Source: Gammaproteobacteria bacterium (lineage in GTDB: Bacteria > Pseudomonadota > Gammaproteobacteria > Pseudomonadales > Azotimanducaceae). Taken from it: a DNA stretch of 64,000 bases. The stretch spans positions 1-64,000 of the forward strand of contig JAUIAV010000007.1 of the NCBI GenBank assembly GCA_030425195.1, written 5' to 3'. How positions within the stretch are numbered: position 1 is the stretch's first letter; every line of letters begins with the position of its first letter. Of the stretch, positions 17,589 through 25,345 are shown one piece after another. The notes under the pieces are model-generated. The model was not told the DNA's origin. It made no database searches and saw only the letters and a list, made by a program, of their open reading frames with translations. Made by a program: the position numbers and the translations under genes.

Positions 17589-18311
17589 ATGGACAGCCGG
17601 GAACGTCGATGCCCCGGAGGCAATGTCCAGGAGGTTCAGATCAAGAAGTTTTTTGTTTTCCTGTCCGTCGGATTGAACATCATATTTGTAGCGGCCGCGG
17701 TTGGCGGCTACTACGCCCTGGCGTCCGGCTATTTCATCAATCTCTTCATTCAACCCGCGCATGAACGATGGGTCAGTCAGTTTGAAGTTCTGCCGGTCCT
17801 GCCAGGGGATACCGTGTTTCTGGGTGACTCGATCACCGAAGGAGGTTCTTGGCATGAGCTGTTCCCGGACGGGAAAGTACGCAACAGAGGCATTGGCGGC
17901 GATGTGACGGCTGGTGTCCTTGCGCGCGTGGGTCAGGTAAGTCGGGGAGCTCCCGCACAGGTATTTCTGCTGATTGGAACCAATGATCTGGCATTCGGCG
18001 TCAGCGAGAATGAAATCGTTGCCAACGTGAAGAGCATCGTCGAAGAGATACGATCAGAATCACCAGCCACCGAGATCTACGTGCAAAGCGTGTTACCTCG
18101 AGCTGTGGAGTACCGGGAGCGCGTCGAATCGCTGAATCGCCTGCTCCAATCAGAGATCCATGGGACCGCCCGATGGATAGACCTCTACCCGCTCTTTCTG
18201 GATGCCGATGGATCCATCAGGAATACCTACAGCAACGATGAGCTGCACCTGAACGGTCAGGGCTATCTTGCCTGGCGGGACGCAATCCGCAGCTCTGTAG
18301 CGACCAACTAG
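17589..18311 (+). CDS. Membrane-anchored SGNH/GDSL hydrolase
   Basis: About 240 residues. An N-terminal transmembrane helix (FFVFLSVGLNIIFVAAAVGG) is followed by an SGNH esterase domain: block I VFLGDSITEG with the nucleophile Ser, block II NRGIGGDVT, block III LLIGTNDLA and block V DELHLNGQGY with the catalytic Asp/His. Family members deacetylate or deacylate lipids and glycans. The ATG at 17589 fits; AGGAGG at about 17630 is followed only by ATC, so a downstream start is less likely. Base composition is slightly more AT-rich than in neighbouring genes. It probably acts with the upstream glycosidase-like lipoprotein. Confidence 0.85.
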   Translation: MDSRERRCPGGNVQEVQIKKFFVFLSVGLNIIFVAAAVGGYYALASGYFINLFIQPAHERWVSQFEVLPVLPGDTVFLGDSITEGGSWHELFPDGKVRNRGIGGDVTAGVLARVGQVSRGAPAQVFLLIGTNDLAFGVSENEIVANVKSIVEEIRSESPATEIYVQSVLPRAVEYRERVESLNRLLQSEIHGTARWIDLYPLFLDADGSIRNTYSNDELHLNGQGYLAWRDAIRSSVATN

Positions 18312-18352
18312 CGTTCCGGCAACCGCTCATGGTTTTCCTTCGACAACCCGTA

Positions 18353-18372
18353 TACTGTTCATACATACAGTA
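18353..18372. promoter_or_regulatory. LexA (SOS) box
   Basis: TACTGTTCATACATACAGTA matches the gammaproteobacterial LexA consensus TACTGT-N8-ACAGTA at every flank position and has an alternating AT-rich core. It lies 20 bases upstream of the putative start of the small gene at 18392. The site predicts DNA-damage induction of that gene. Confidence 0.85.
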
Positions 18373-18391
18373 TCCGCAAAGGAGTACCCTC

Positions 18392-18616
18392 ATCCGAATT
18401 CTCGAGACCCCGCGCCTGCACCGGCAGCGGAAAGGCCGGCGCAGAACCGTGCGGGTAATGGACATGGCAGAGATCGCCACCCACTTCGCATTGCCCGAAG
18501 CTACCGATCCGGCCGCCATCGAATCGGCTCTGCAGGAGGCCGGTTGGCCTTATCATCGGGATGCAGCCGGCAGGCTATGGTCCGTTGCCCGCGACTCTGA
18601 TACCGGGGATAACTGA
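18392..18616 (+). CDS. Small LexA-controlled protein of unknown function
   Basis: About 74 codons between the LexA box and the convergent regulator gene, with which it overlaps by about 40 bases. The N-terminal half is very basic (RLHRQRKGRRRTVRV); the C-terminal half, MAEIATHFALPEATDPAAI... ALQEAGWPYHRDAAGRLWSV, resembles small phage-type domains (DUF4224-like) in its GW-x4-AAGR pattern, but I do not recognise the family. An AAAGGAG ribosome site at 18378-18384 points to the in-frame ATC at 18392, since codons from there on look coding. Canonical starts occur only later (GTG 18449, ATG 18458), without good ribosome sites. A rare ATC start, a base error, or a shorter protein are all possible. 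Confidence 0.5.
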   Translation: MRILETPRLHRQRKGRRRTVRVMDMAEIATHFALPEATDPAAIESALQEAGWPYHRDAAGRLWSVARDSDTGDN

Positions 18617-19240
18617 GTAGGCACACCTTCGGCCGCCTTCCAGAAGATATTCCACCCGCTCCACACTGGCTTGTGCTCCGAGCACCGCGCGGAAGAGATC
18701 GAGTTCGTTCCGGCAGAACCCCTGGCAGGCCGTGGCAGCTGCACAGATCGGACAGTGGTTCTCGATCAGCAGCCAGCCGTCGTCCGTTTTTTCCAGGGCG
18801 GCCATGTAGCCTTCCTCCGAGCGCAGCCTGACCAGGCGCTTGAGCCTCCCGGACAGTGTCCGCACGCCCTCCACGGCGCGAAGATAGTCCTGCTCCATGG
18901 CCCGGTAGCGGTCGGCGATCACCGCATCGATGCCGGCCTGACCGAGCGAACGCTCCACCGACTCCAGAATGCGGACGGTCAGGTCGCTGTGCGAATCCGG
19001 AAACCGTCCCTGCGCCTCATGCGTCAGCCGCCAGCTCTGGGCAGGACGGCCTACCCCGCCCGGCTCGCTCACTGCCGAGACCAGCGTACCGAGCGATTTC
19101 AGATGCGTCCGTGTGGCCGGAACACTGACGCCCAGCATCCGGGCCAGGGCCTTGGTGGACAGCGGACCACGGGTTTTCAGCAGCAGCAGCAGCCGCTCCT
19201 TCGTCCGTCCCGGGTCGTCCGTCGCAATGATCTCCATCAT
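18575..19240 (-). CDS. SufR/ArsR-like transcriptional regulator with Cys cluster
   Basis: 221 residues. The N-terminal winged helix-turn-helix (LSTKALARMLGVSVPATRTHLKSL, about residues 27-50) is followed by a wing GGVGRPAQSWRLT. The C-terminal part carries C163, C166, C172, C176 and C206 (ENHCPICAAATACQGFC, RRCAYSV), the pattern of regulators such as SufR that bind an Fe-S cluster. Five Cys make an Fe-S or redox sensor likely; the ligand set is inference. ATG 19240 with AGGAG upstream is preferred over GTG 19261. It is divergent from the VOC/questin-oxidase-like pair across an AT-rich region with palindromes, probably its operator. Confidence 0.85.
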   Translation of the reverse strand: MMEIIATDDPGRTKERLLLLLKTRGPLSTKALARMLGVSVPATRTHLKSLGTLVSAVSEPGGVGRPAQSWRLTHEAQGRFPDSHSDLTVRILESVERSLGQAGIDAVIADRYRAMEQDYLRAVEGVRTLSGRLKRLVRLRSEEGYMAALEKTDDGWLLIENHCPICAAATACQGFCRNELDLFRAVLGAQASVERVEYLLEGGRRCAYSVIPGIRVAGNGP

Positions 19241-19261
19241 GACCTGCTCCTGTTCAGGCAC

Positions 19262-19331
19262 CGAATTTTATAACAAAAAAGTTCTATAAACCGCTGGACT
19301 TCGTCTCTATAAAGAAATATATATATTTCTT
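19262..19331. promoter_or_regulatory. AT-rich divergent control region with perfect palindrome
   Basis: The gap between the divergent regulator and VOC genes is strikingly AT-rich. It contains a perfect 20-base palindrome, AAGAAATATATATATTTCTT (19312-19331), and a second imperfect inverted pair (TTTATAAC and GTTCTATAAA, about 19267-19290). These are plausible operators for the adjacent Cys-rich regulator; promoter boxes could not be assigned with certainty. Confidence 0.55.
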
Positions 19332-19357
19332 AATTAGCAAGGCAGAAGGAGCCCGGC

Positions 19358-19768
19358 ATGAAACTCGAACACGCCAACCTCTCAGTGGAACATACGGATG
19401 AGATGGAGCGGTTTCTGCTGACGGCATTTCCTGATTTCCGACGCCGCGGCGAAGGCGAAGACGGTCAGGGGCGGCACTGGCGCCATGTAGGCAACGACGA
19501 CTTCTACGTCGCGCTGCAGACCGTCCCCGACAATCGCCATCGCATCCCATACGGAAACGAAACCGGCCTCAATCATCTGGGCTGGGAGGTGGACGATCTG
19601 GCGGCGCTGGTCACCCGCATGCGAGGCGCAGGGTTCGAACCGAACCTGACCATGGACGAGCATCCGGCCCGGAACCGCCGGTATTTCTACGACCCCGACG
19701 GAAACGACTGGGAGTTCGTGCAGTACACGACCGACGACACGTCGGCACGCAATGACTACAGCCGCTGA
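19358..19768 (+). CDS. VOC (glyoxalase/bleomycin-resistance) family protein
   Basis: 136 residues with a VOC fold: MKLEHANLSVEHTDEMERFL at the N-terminus, GLNHLGWEVDDLAALVTRM in the middle, and FYDPDGNDWEFVQYT at the end, which supplies the usual metal-binding His and Glu positions. AGAAGGAG lies just before ATG 19358. The last 17 bases overlap the next gene, so the two are cotranslated. Members range from extradiol dioxygenases to glyoxalases and epoxide or thiol transferases; the substrate is unknown. It is probably controlled by the divergent SufR-like regulator. Confidence 0.88.
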   Translation: MKLEHANLSVEHTDEMERFLLTAFPDFRRRGEGEDGQGRHWRHVGNDDFYVALQTVPDNRHRIPYGNETGLNHLGWEVDDLAALVTRMRGAGFEPNLTMDEHPARNRRYFYDPDGNDWEFVQYTTDDTSARNDYSR

Positions 19769-20717
19769 GCTTCCACCTGAACTGAAGCAGCTGCTGGCAT
19801 CTCACAGCCTGCAGTTCAGTCCGTTCTACGACGGCTATCTGAGCGATCACGCGCCTATGGGTTCACTGGCGCTGCACGGACTCGGCAAGCCTGCAGAGTC
19901 CGTGGTGAGCTGGTACGAACGCTACACACGGCGGCTGATGCCGTACGACAGCGCACCATCCGGCTACCGGAGGCTCTTCGAATCGGCCATCGAAATACTG
20001 AGAAGGAGATCACCGGACGAAGTGCTGTCGGCAGAACTGCCCGCACTGATCTCAGGCTGGGCCAGAAACGCCTACCACCCGCTGATCCGACTGGCCTACG
20101 GGTACCGATTCGGGATCCACAACGAGATGGCCGCGGGTCTGGCATACCTCCACTGGTGCGGACCGGAGCGCACGCTCGAGCGGATGGCATGGAATCCGGC
20201 GTCCGCCTCGAACGCCATTCCAGCCGGGCGGGCCTTTCAGGCCGCGGCGGCCTGCACGCGACCTCGAGACGGACGCTTCGATCGGCGTCTGGAGCAGGTG
20301 ATCGGAGACGAAGCGTTCGAGCGCATTCCCCTGCCAGCGGGCGATGTGCTGCGTCGCGTCAGTCGGCTGGCGCTGAACGTTTTCGACACCACCCACGACT
20401 TCTTCGCCCTGCACCTCGTGACCGGTGCCCACGCTTTCCGCCTTCTGTATCCCTTCGCGGGTCCTCAGCGTGCGCAGTTCTTCAGCCTCGGAATTCTCGC
20501 CGGTTACGCGGCGATCGGCGCACCGCCACTGCGCGTGGATGATTCGGATGCCACACCACCCGAACCCGGGAAGCAGCACCCGGACGCGCTCTTGAACGCC
20601 ATCCCGGGAGACGACGACCACGACATCAAGCTGGCCTTCAGCTGTCGCGAGCAGGCCGAAGCCTTCGGCGATCCGGGCTATACCCGGGTCGCTTTCGACT
20701 ATCTGGCCCGCGGCTGA
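19752..20717 (+). CDS. Questin oxidase-like (DUF4243) protein
   Basis: 321 residues. The segments FGIHNEMAAGLAYLHW, ARNAYHPLIRLAYGYRF and FDTTHDFFALHLVTGAHAFR carry the conserved His residues of the questin oxidase/AflY family, which in fungi performs Baeyer-Villiger type ring cleavage of anthraquinones. Bacterial homologues are common in environmental genomes but uncharacterised. It overlaps the VOC gene by 17 bases and is convergent with the carotenoid oxygenase, with a 3-base gap. The oxidative ring-cleavage role is inferred from the family only. Confidence 0.8.
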   Translation: MTTAAELPPELKQLLASHSLQFSPFYDGYLSDHAPMGSLALHGLGKPAESVVSWYERYTRRLMPYDSAPSGYRRLFESAIEILRRRSPDEVLSAELPALISGWARNAYHPLIRLAYGYRFGIHNEMAAGLAYLHWCGPERTLERMAWNPASASNAIPAGRAFQAAAACTRPRDGRFDRRLEQVIGDEAFERIPLPAGDVLRRVSRLALNVFDTTHDFFALHLVTGAHAFRLLYPFAGPQRAQFFSLGILAGYAAIGAPPLRVDDSDATPPEPGKQHPDALLNAIPGDDDHDIKLAFSCREQAEAFGDPGYTRVAFDYLARG

Positions 20718-20720
20718 TCG

Positions 20721-22127
20721 TCAGTCATTGTATTTCCAGTTGCCGTGAAACCCGTATGGCACCCGGTGCGGCAGCTCCGCGCAGGCGATGGGTCCGGACG
20801 GGACGTTTTCCGCATCGAAGACCGCCAGATCACTGCGGTTCTCCTCGGCGCGGTAGATGGTGGAGAGCAGATAGCCCTTCCCTTCCGGCGCCTGTGGTGT
20901 CTCCGGCACGAACACGGGCTCTCCCGTCCGGTCGCCGTTCGGCAGTGCATACAGAGACTTTTCACCTTTCTGAAAGTCGTGGTGCACGATGGCGTCGAAT
21001 CCGAGACCGCCATCGTTTGTCGTGGACGCCGCGTAGTAGCCATGCCGGTAGCCGAGGCCGGCGTGGCGCTCATCCAGCCGGGGAAACTCGCCTGATATGT
21101 CGTCCAGGTAGGTCCGTTTCACGGAATTGCTGTTGTCCGCCAGATCGATCACCCATTCGCAGAGCCGGGCATTAGCCTTCTTCGGATCGGGTGCCGAGCC
21201 ATCCACGTGAGGGAACAGAGGCGCCTGCTCGAACTGCATCACATGCGCCACGATCCGGTTGCCTTCGGTGTAGGCGTTCATGGGATGGAAGACGTAGCAG
21301 GGATCGGTTTCGAACCAGCGGATGTCCTCGACCGATCCGTCTCTCGGCATCACGCCGATGTGCGTACCTTTGTCAGGCTCCCAGGTGAACGCCGGCTCGC
21401 CTTTCATCGCCCGATCGAGACTTCCCGTCAGCGGAAAGATGGGAAAGATCACGTGCTCATCCGTGGTGATGAAATCGTGCATCATGCTCGCGAAAGGCGC
21501 GTCGAAGCGGTCGGAACGCGTCAACCGCCCCTGAGCATCCACCACCTGATAGCTCAGGCCGGCACCCATGGGCTCATCCACCATGTAGCCGAAGAAAAGC
21601 ATCTCACCCGTCTTCGGATCCATTTTCGGATGTGCCGTCATCGGTCCTTCGAGTGCGCCATCGAAAGTCCAGGCACCGAGGGATTCCAGCGTTTCCGGGT
21701 CTACGGCAAAGGGCGCATGTCCTTCCTCCAGTGCGAGCAGCTTGCCGCCGTGCCAGACGACGTTGGTGTTCGCCAGGCCATCGGTTTCCACGCCCGCGAC
21801 CCGGGGATCGCTGTCGAAAGGGTTGAACGGATTGAACAGCGCTTCCCCGGCATCATGCTCGAGCTGCCACTTCACGGTCCGCATCCACCGGTTCGAGTAT
21901 CTGACCCGACCGCCCTGGATGTGGAAACGATGCAGCATGCCATCGCCGCCGAACCAGTGATGCGCACCGCGGGGCGGGAACTGGGGATCCGGTCCGTTCC
22001 GGTAGTAGGTGACGTTCAGGTTCTCGGGAAGCTCACCGCGGATGACGGCATCCGGCAGGTCACATTCCATGCGTATGGGCGCAAAATTCCCCTTGAGCTG
22101 GGGATGATTGGGGTAGGGCTTCGCCAT
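20721..22127 (-). CDS. Carotenoid oxygenase (RPE65/lignostilbene dioxygenase family)
   Basis: 468 residues of a seven-bladed beta-propeller Fe(II) dioxygenase that cleaves C=C bonds of carotenoids, apocarotenoids or stilbenes. The four His iron ligands are visible in the blocks PMTAHPKMD, ASMMHDF, YVFHPMNA and the C-terminal GFHGNW. The N-terminus has the usual ENLNVTYYRNGPDPQF and HHWFGGDGMLHRF segments. ATG 22127 has GGAAGAG just upstream. It appears monocistronic between convergent and co-directional neighbours. Cleavage position and substrate cannot be told from sequence. Confidence 0.93.
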   Translation of the reverse strand: MAKPYPNHPQLKGNFAPIRMECDLPDAVIRGELPENLNVTYYRNGPDPQFPPRGAHHWFGGDGMLHRFHIQGGRVRYSNRWMRTVKWQLEHDAGEALFNPFNPFDSDPRVAGVETDGLANTNVVWHGGKLLALEEGHAPFAVDPETLESLGAWTFDGALEGPMTAHPKMDPKTGEMLFFGYMVDEPMGAGLSYQVVDAQGRLTRSDRFDAPFASMMHDFITTDEHVIFPIFPLTGSLDRAMKGEPAFTWEPDKGTHIGVMPRDGSVEDIRWFETDPCYVFHPMNAYTEGNRIVAHVMQFEQAPLFPHVDGSAPDPKKANARLCEWVIDLADNSNSVKRTYLDDISGEFPRLDERHAGLGYRHGYYAASTTNDGGLGFDAIVHHDFQKGEKSLYALPNGDRTGEPVFVPETPQAPEGKGYLLSTIYRAEENRSDLAVFDAENVPSGPIACAELPHRVPYGFHGNWKYND

Positions 22128-22190
22128 GTCTCTCTTCCTCCGTTGTCCCGGGAAAGACTACCGGCTTTTACCGCTGAAACAACAGCCGCA

Positions 22191-23495
22191 TCAGTTCACT
22201 CGATTGAGCCTCGTGTACCGCGCGCGGGCTTCTTCTCCAACCGGTCCTTCCGACTGCCCGGCCGCCTGGTAGTAGCGGCTGGCAAGCTCCAGGTTGCCTT
22301 CCGCTTCGGCAATCTTGCCGAGCTCCAGGTAGGCGATGGTGGTCGGCAGCAGCGCCACGGACGCATTGAGGTCCGCCTTCGCGCGTGCGTGGTTCTTCAG
22401 CGCCACATGGCTCATGCCGCGGCCCAGGTAGTGTCCGTAGAAAGCGTCGTCCCGCTCGATGGCCCGGTCGTAGTTGATGACCGCATCATCGTAGCGTTCC
22501 TGCTCGTAACGGATGTCGCCTCTGAGCGCATGAAAGGTGGGCTCGGCACTCTGTGCTGCCAGAGCGGCCTCCACCAGCTCCAGCGCTTCCTCGGTGTTCC
22601 CCTCTCGAAACGCACGCCTGGCATCGTCGGCATTGGCATACGCATCCCGGTCACGGCGTATCGTTCGCGTGGCAGCCTGGTATCGGTCCGATCCGTACTC
22701 ACCGTTGGTGAATCCTTCGCTGCGCAACGTTTCCACCAGACCCCGGTTGTTCTGCACGCGCTCTGCGGACGGCGGGTGGCTGGCCAGCAGACCTTCCATC
22801 CAGGAGGGCTCGTGCCCGTTCGAGAGCTTCAGAAAAGTCTCCTGAAGTGTGACGGCGGCATAAGGATCGTAGCCGGCCTGAGCCAGCATCCGGGTGCCGT
22901 AATAATCCGACTCCCGCTCCGCATCCCGACCATATTTGGTGTTGACCAGACTCGCCGCGAGCTGTGCGCTCTGCATGACGGAATTGCCGAGCCCGGAGCC
23001 CTGGACGCCGATGGCGGTGACCACCAGCGCCCCCTGCAGGAGCATACCCCGTTCGATCTGCTTGGCTCCGTGACGTGCTGCCGCGTGAACCACCTCGTGA
23101 CCCAGCACTGCGGCCAGCTCCGCTTCGTTTCTCAGCTCCACGAGCAGGCCCCGGTTGACGGCCAGCTTGCCGCCAGGCAGCGCCCAGGCATTGGGGACGG
23201 AGTTGTTCAGCACCACGAACTCATACGGGAGATCGATGTTGCTGTAAGCAGCAACACGCCGACCGACCTCAGAGACGTACTCGGTCAACGCAGGGTCTAC
23301 CGTGTAGAGCCCGCCCTGCATCTGCTGCGCCGGTCCGTACTGTTCTTCGCCGATGGCGATCTGCTGAGCGGTGCTCACGAACCCGACCTCCGATGCGCCC
23401 GTGACAGGATTTGTCACACAGCCTGACAGCGCGAGCGGGACGACGGTCATGGCGATGAGAACTCGGACCATGCGGAATTTTCTGAGTCTGATCAT
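22191..23495 (-). CDS. M48 metalloprotease lipoprotein with TPR repeats
   Basis: 434 residues. The lipobox LSGC (Cys 26) anchors the protein in the envelope. The peptidase domain has the zinc motif HEVVH (133-137) and the third ligand region ESDYYGTRMLAQAGYDP. After about residue 290 come TPR-like repeats (EALELVEAALAAQSAEP, YDDAVINYDRAIERDDAFY, HARAKADLNASVALL). The arrangement is that of BepA/YfgC-type periplasmic chaperone-proteases that control outer-membrane protein assembly, though BepA has a shorter TPR part. It stands alone on the minus strand; a 490-base gene-free region follows its start. Confidence 0.92.
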   Translation of the reverse strand: MIRLRKFRMVRVLIAMTVVPLALSGCVTNPVTGASEVGFVSTAQQIAIGEEQYGPAQQMQGGLYTVDPALTEYVSEVGRRVAAYSNIDLPYEFVVLNNSVPNAWALPGGKLAVNRGLLVELRNEAELAAVLGHEVVHAAARHGAKQIERGMLLQGALVVTAIGVQGSGLGNSVMQSAQLAASLVNTKYGRDAERESDYYGTRMLAQAGYDPYAAVTLQETFLKLSNGHEPSWMEGLLASHPPSAERVQNNRGLVETLRSEGFTNGEYGSDRYQAATRTIRRDRDAYANADDARRAFREGNTEEALELVEAALAAQSAEPTFHALRGDIRYEQERYDDAVINYDRAIERDDAFYGHYLGRGMSHVALKNHARAKADLNASVALLPTTIAYLELGKIAEAEGNLELASRYYQAAGQSEGPVGEEARARYTRLNRVN

Positions 23496-23985
23496 AGGGT
23501 TATCTTACCTTCGGCAGTCGTTTGGACAGGCAGCGCCGACGTTCTATCCCATCCATATTGCTTCCAGAATTGATTCTGCCTTCCTCCACAGTACCGGACT
23601 AGTATCCAGTACGTACTGTTAGCACGACCCGATACGTGAGAAAGCATTCGAGAGCATCAGTGAATTCGAGACAGGCCGTCACCAGCCCCGCGGGGGTTGC
23701 TGAAGCGCCTTTGTCAAAAAGTGAAAGTGCACTTCTCCTCGGCGCACTGTTCACGTTGGCCGCCAGTCTCGCTTCCTTCGTGACTCTCTGATCGCAGACC
23801 ACGAACTTTCGAGGAACGTGCAAACGACGAACTCTCCATAGACCTTGTGATGACCAGATGGCCAACCCCGCGAAACCGCGGGGTTTTTTTTGTCCGGTTC
23901 GAAGCCCGGGCGCCGTTCGATACCTCAGGCCTCTTCCCGCTCACCGGACCATGCGCTACATTGCCGCAATTGCTGGGGGACGGGA
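23496..23985. other. 490-bp gene-free region, possible small RNA ending in a terminator
   Basis: No convincing protein gene. The plus strand contains a perfect 12-base palindrome CAGTACGTACTG (23607-23618), a possible hairpin around 23690-23710 (CAGCCCC... GGGGTTGCTG) and a strong intrinsic terminator at 23864-23891. Because no plus-strand CDS lies upstream of the terminator within this gap, a short non-coding transcript is possible. An 88-codon minus-strand frame here (23599-23865) does not look coding. Confidence 0.4.
23864..23891 (+). terminator. Intrinsic terminator
   Basis: Stem AACCCCGCG with CGCGGGGTT, loop AAAC, immediately followed by a run of eight T residues. It faces the plus strand, about 95 bases ahead of the glyoxalase gene at 23986, yet no plus-strand protein gene precedes it; the nearest upstream gene is on the minus strand. 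Confidence 0.85.
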
Positions 23986-24402
23986 ATGAAGTATCTGCAC
24001 ACCATGGTCCGGGTCACGGACCTGGACGCATCACTGGCGTTCTATGCAGCGCTCGGACTGAACGAGCTGCGCCGCTATGACAACGAAGGCGGCCGTTTCA
24101 CGCTCGTTTTCCTCGCCGCACCGGGCGATGAGCAGGCTCAGGTGGAACTGACCTACAACTGGGATCCTGAGACCCTCGCAGGCGGCAGGAACTTCGGGCA
24201 CCTGGCCTATGCCGTGGACGACATCTACGGCCTCTGTCAGAAGCTCATGGACGCAGGCATCACAATCAACCGCCCACCCAGGGACGGCCGCATGGCCTTC
24301 GTCCGATCTCCGGATGGCATCTCCGTGGAACTGCTGCAGGCCGGCGACGCACTGCCGCCCGCAGCCCCCTGGAGTGACATGCCCAACGTCGGCGAATGGT
24401 GA
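23986..24402 (+). CDS. gloA: Lactoylglutathione lyase (glyoxalase I)
   Basis: 138 residues. Isomerises the methylglyoxal-glutathione hemithioacetal to S-lactoylglutathione. The four metal ligands expected for the Ni-type enzyme are present: H5 (MKYLHTM), E54 (QVELTYN), H72 (FGHLAYAV) and E115 (SVELLQ). ATG 23986 is preceded by GGGGGACGGGA; the open frame further upstream crosses the terminator and is rejected. It is followed after 36 bases by a glutathione S-transferase gene, consistent with glutathione-based detoxification. Length is near the usual 130-140. Confidence 0.92.
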   Translation: MKYLHTMVRVTDLDASLAFYAALGLNELRRYDNEGGRFTLVFLAAPGDEQAQVELTYNWDPETLAGGRNFGHLAYAVDDIYGLCQKLMDAGITINRPPRDGRMAFVRSPDGISVELLQAGDALPPAAPWSDMPNVGEW

Positions 24403-24438
24403 AACGGCACCTCAAACTCAAACCTCAAGGGAGAAACG

Positions 24439-25050
24439 ATGAAATTCCACAACTCACTGGGACCGAATCCGCACGTGGTGCGCATGTTCGCGGCGGAACG
24501 CGGTGTCGACCTGAACAAGGTCGAGGTCGACATCATGGCCGGGGAGAACCGTCAGGATGCCTATCTGGCCAAGAATCCGGCCGGTCAGCTGCCCTGCCTG
24601 GAGCTCGACGACGGCACGGTCATCTCGGAAATTACGGCGATCTGCGAGTATCTGGACGAAACCGCGGACGGCGAATCGCTCATGGGCAGCACGCCGGAGG
24701 AAAAGGCCCTCTCCCGCATGTGGGCACGGCGGATCGACCTCGGCATCTGCGAGCCGCTGGCCAACGGCTTCCGTTTCTCCGAAGGCCTCGAGATGTTCAA
24801 GACCCGGATGCTCGTCCGCCCGGAAGCCGCCGAAGGTCTGAAGGCCATGGCCCAGGACAAGCTGTCCTGGCTGGACGGCCAGCTCGCCGGCAGAGACTTC
24901 ATTGGCGGTGACAGAATCGGCCTGGCCGACATCCTCCTGTTCTGCTTCCTTGCGTTCGGCGCAAACGTCGGTCAGCCGCTGAATCCCGAAAACGGGAACA
25001 TCGGTGCCTGGTTCGAACGCATGCAGGCCCGTCCGAGCGCTTCTGCCTGA
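24439..25050 (+). CDS. Glutathione S-transferase family protein
   Basis: 203 residues: thioredoxin-fold domain (MKFHNSLGPNPHVVRMFAAERG, then NPAGQLPCLELDDGTVISEITAICEYLD with the cis-Pro and the ES-like glutathione site) and an all-helical C-terminal domain with LADILLFCFLAF. AAGGGAGAAACG precedes ATG 24439. It follows gloA and probably shares its transcript. The catalytic Ser/Cys/Tyr at the N-terminus is not of an obvious class, with Ser 6 and Asn as candidates. Substrate unknown. Confidence 0.9.
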   Translation: MKFHNSLGPNPHVVRMFAAERGVDLNKVEVDIMAGENRQDAYLAKNPAGQLPCLELDDGTVISEITAICEYLDETADGESLMGSTPEEKALSRMWARRIDLGICEPLANGFRFSEGLEMFKTRMLVRPEAAEGLKAMAQDKLSWLDGQLAGRDFIGGDRIGLADILLFCFLAFGANVGQPLNPENGNIGAWFERMQARPSASA

Positions 25051-25111
25051 CCAAGCGCCGCCCGGGGACGGGCCGTTCGAAACGGACAGTCCGTCCCTCT
25101 GATTCATCCGC

Positions 25112-25140
25112 CGGCGGCTGATGCTAAGCCGCCGATTTCT
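25112..25140 (+). terminator. Probable terminator after GST
   Basis: Perfect 8-bp stem CGGCGGCT with AGCCGCCG and a 7-base loop, then ATTTCT. The T-run is weak, so termination efficiency is uncertain. A nested inverted repeat (GGACGG...CCGTCC around CCGTTCGAAACGG) lies just upstream at about 25075-25097. The rest of the 295-base gap up to 25345 should hold the promoter of the RND operon, but I could not assign boxes. Confidence 0.5.
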
Positions 25141-25345
25141 AAAGCATTTTCACAGTTTGCCGACACAGGCCCCAGTATCCTGGCCAACGCCGTGGAGGGG
25201 TGTTTTGGAACTGGATCGGACAGGCACATTGTGTTACTTTTCGTAGCAGTCAAAGTGCCCCTTCCGGCATTCTGTTCCGCACCGTAACAGCCTCGGTTCG
25301 ATCTTGAGACCCTGAGGTCATCGAGTACCGAGCGAAGGGATTCGT

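Noticed and set aside
21207-23426. Very long open frame (739 codons) on the plus strand
   Set aside because: It runs antisense across the carotenoid oxygenase and M48 protease genes, both with complete motifs; high GC creates such antisense frames.
23599-23865. 88-codon minus-strand ORF
   Set aside because: No ribosome site, no family similarity, and it spans the plus-strand terminator; considered non-coding.
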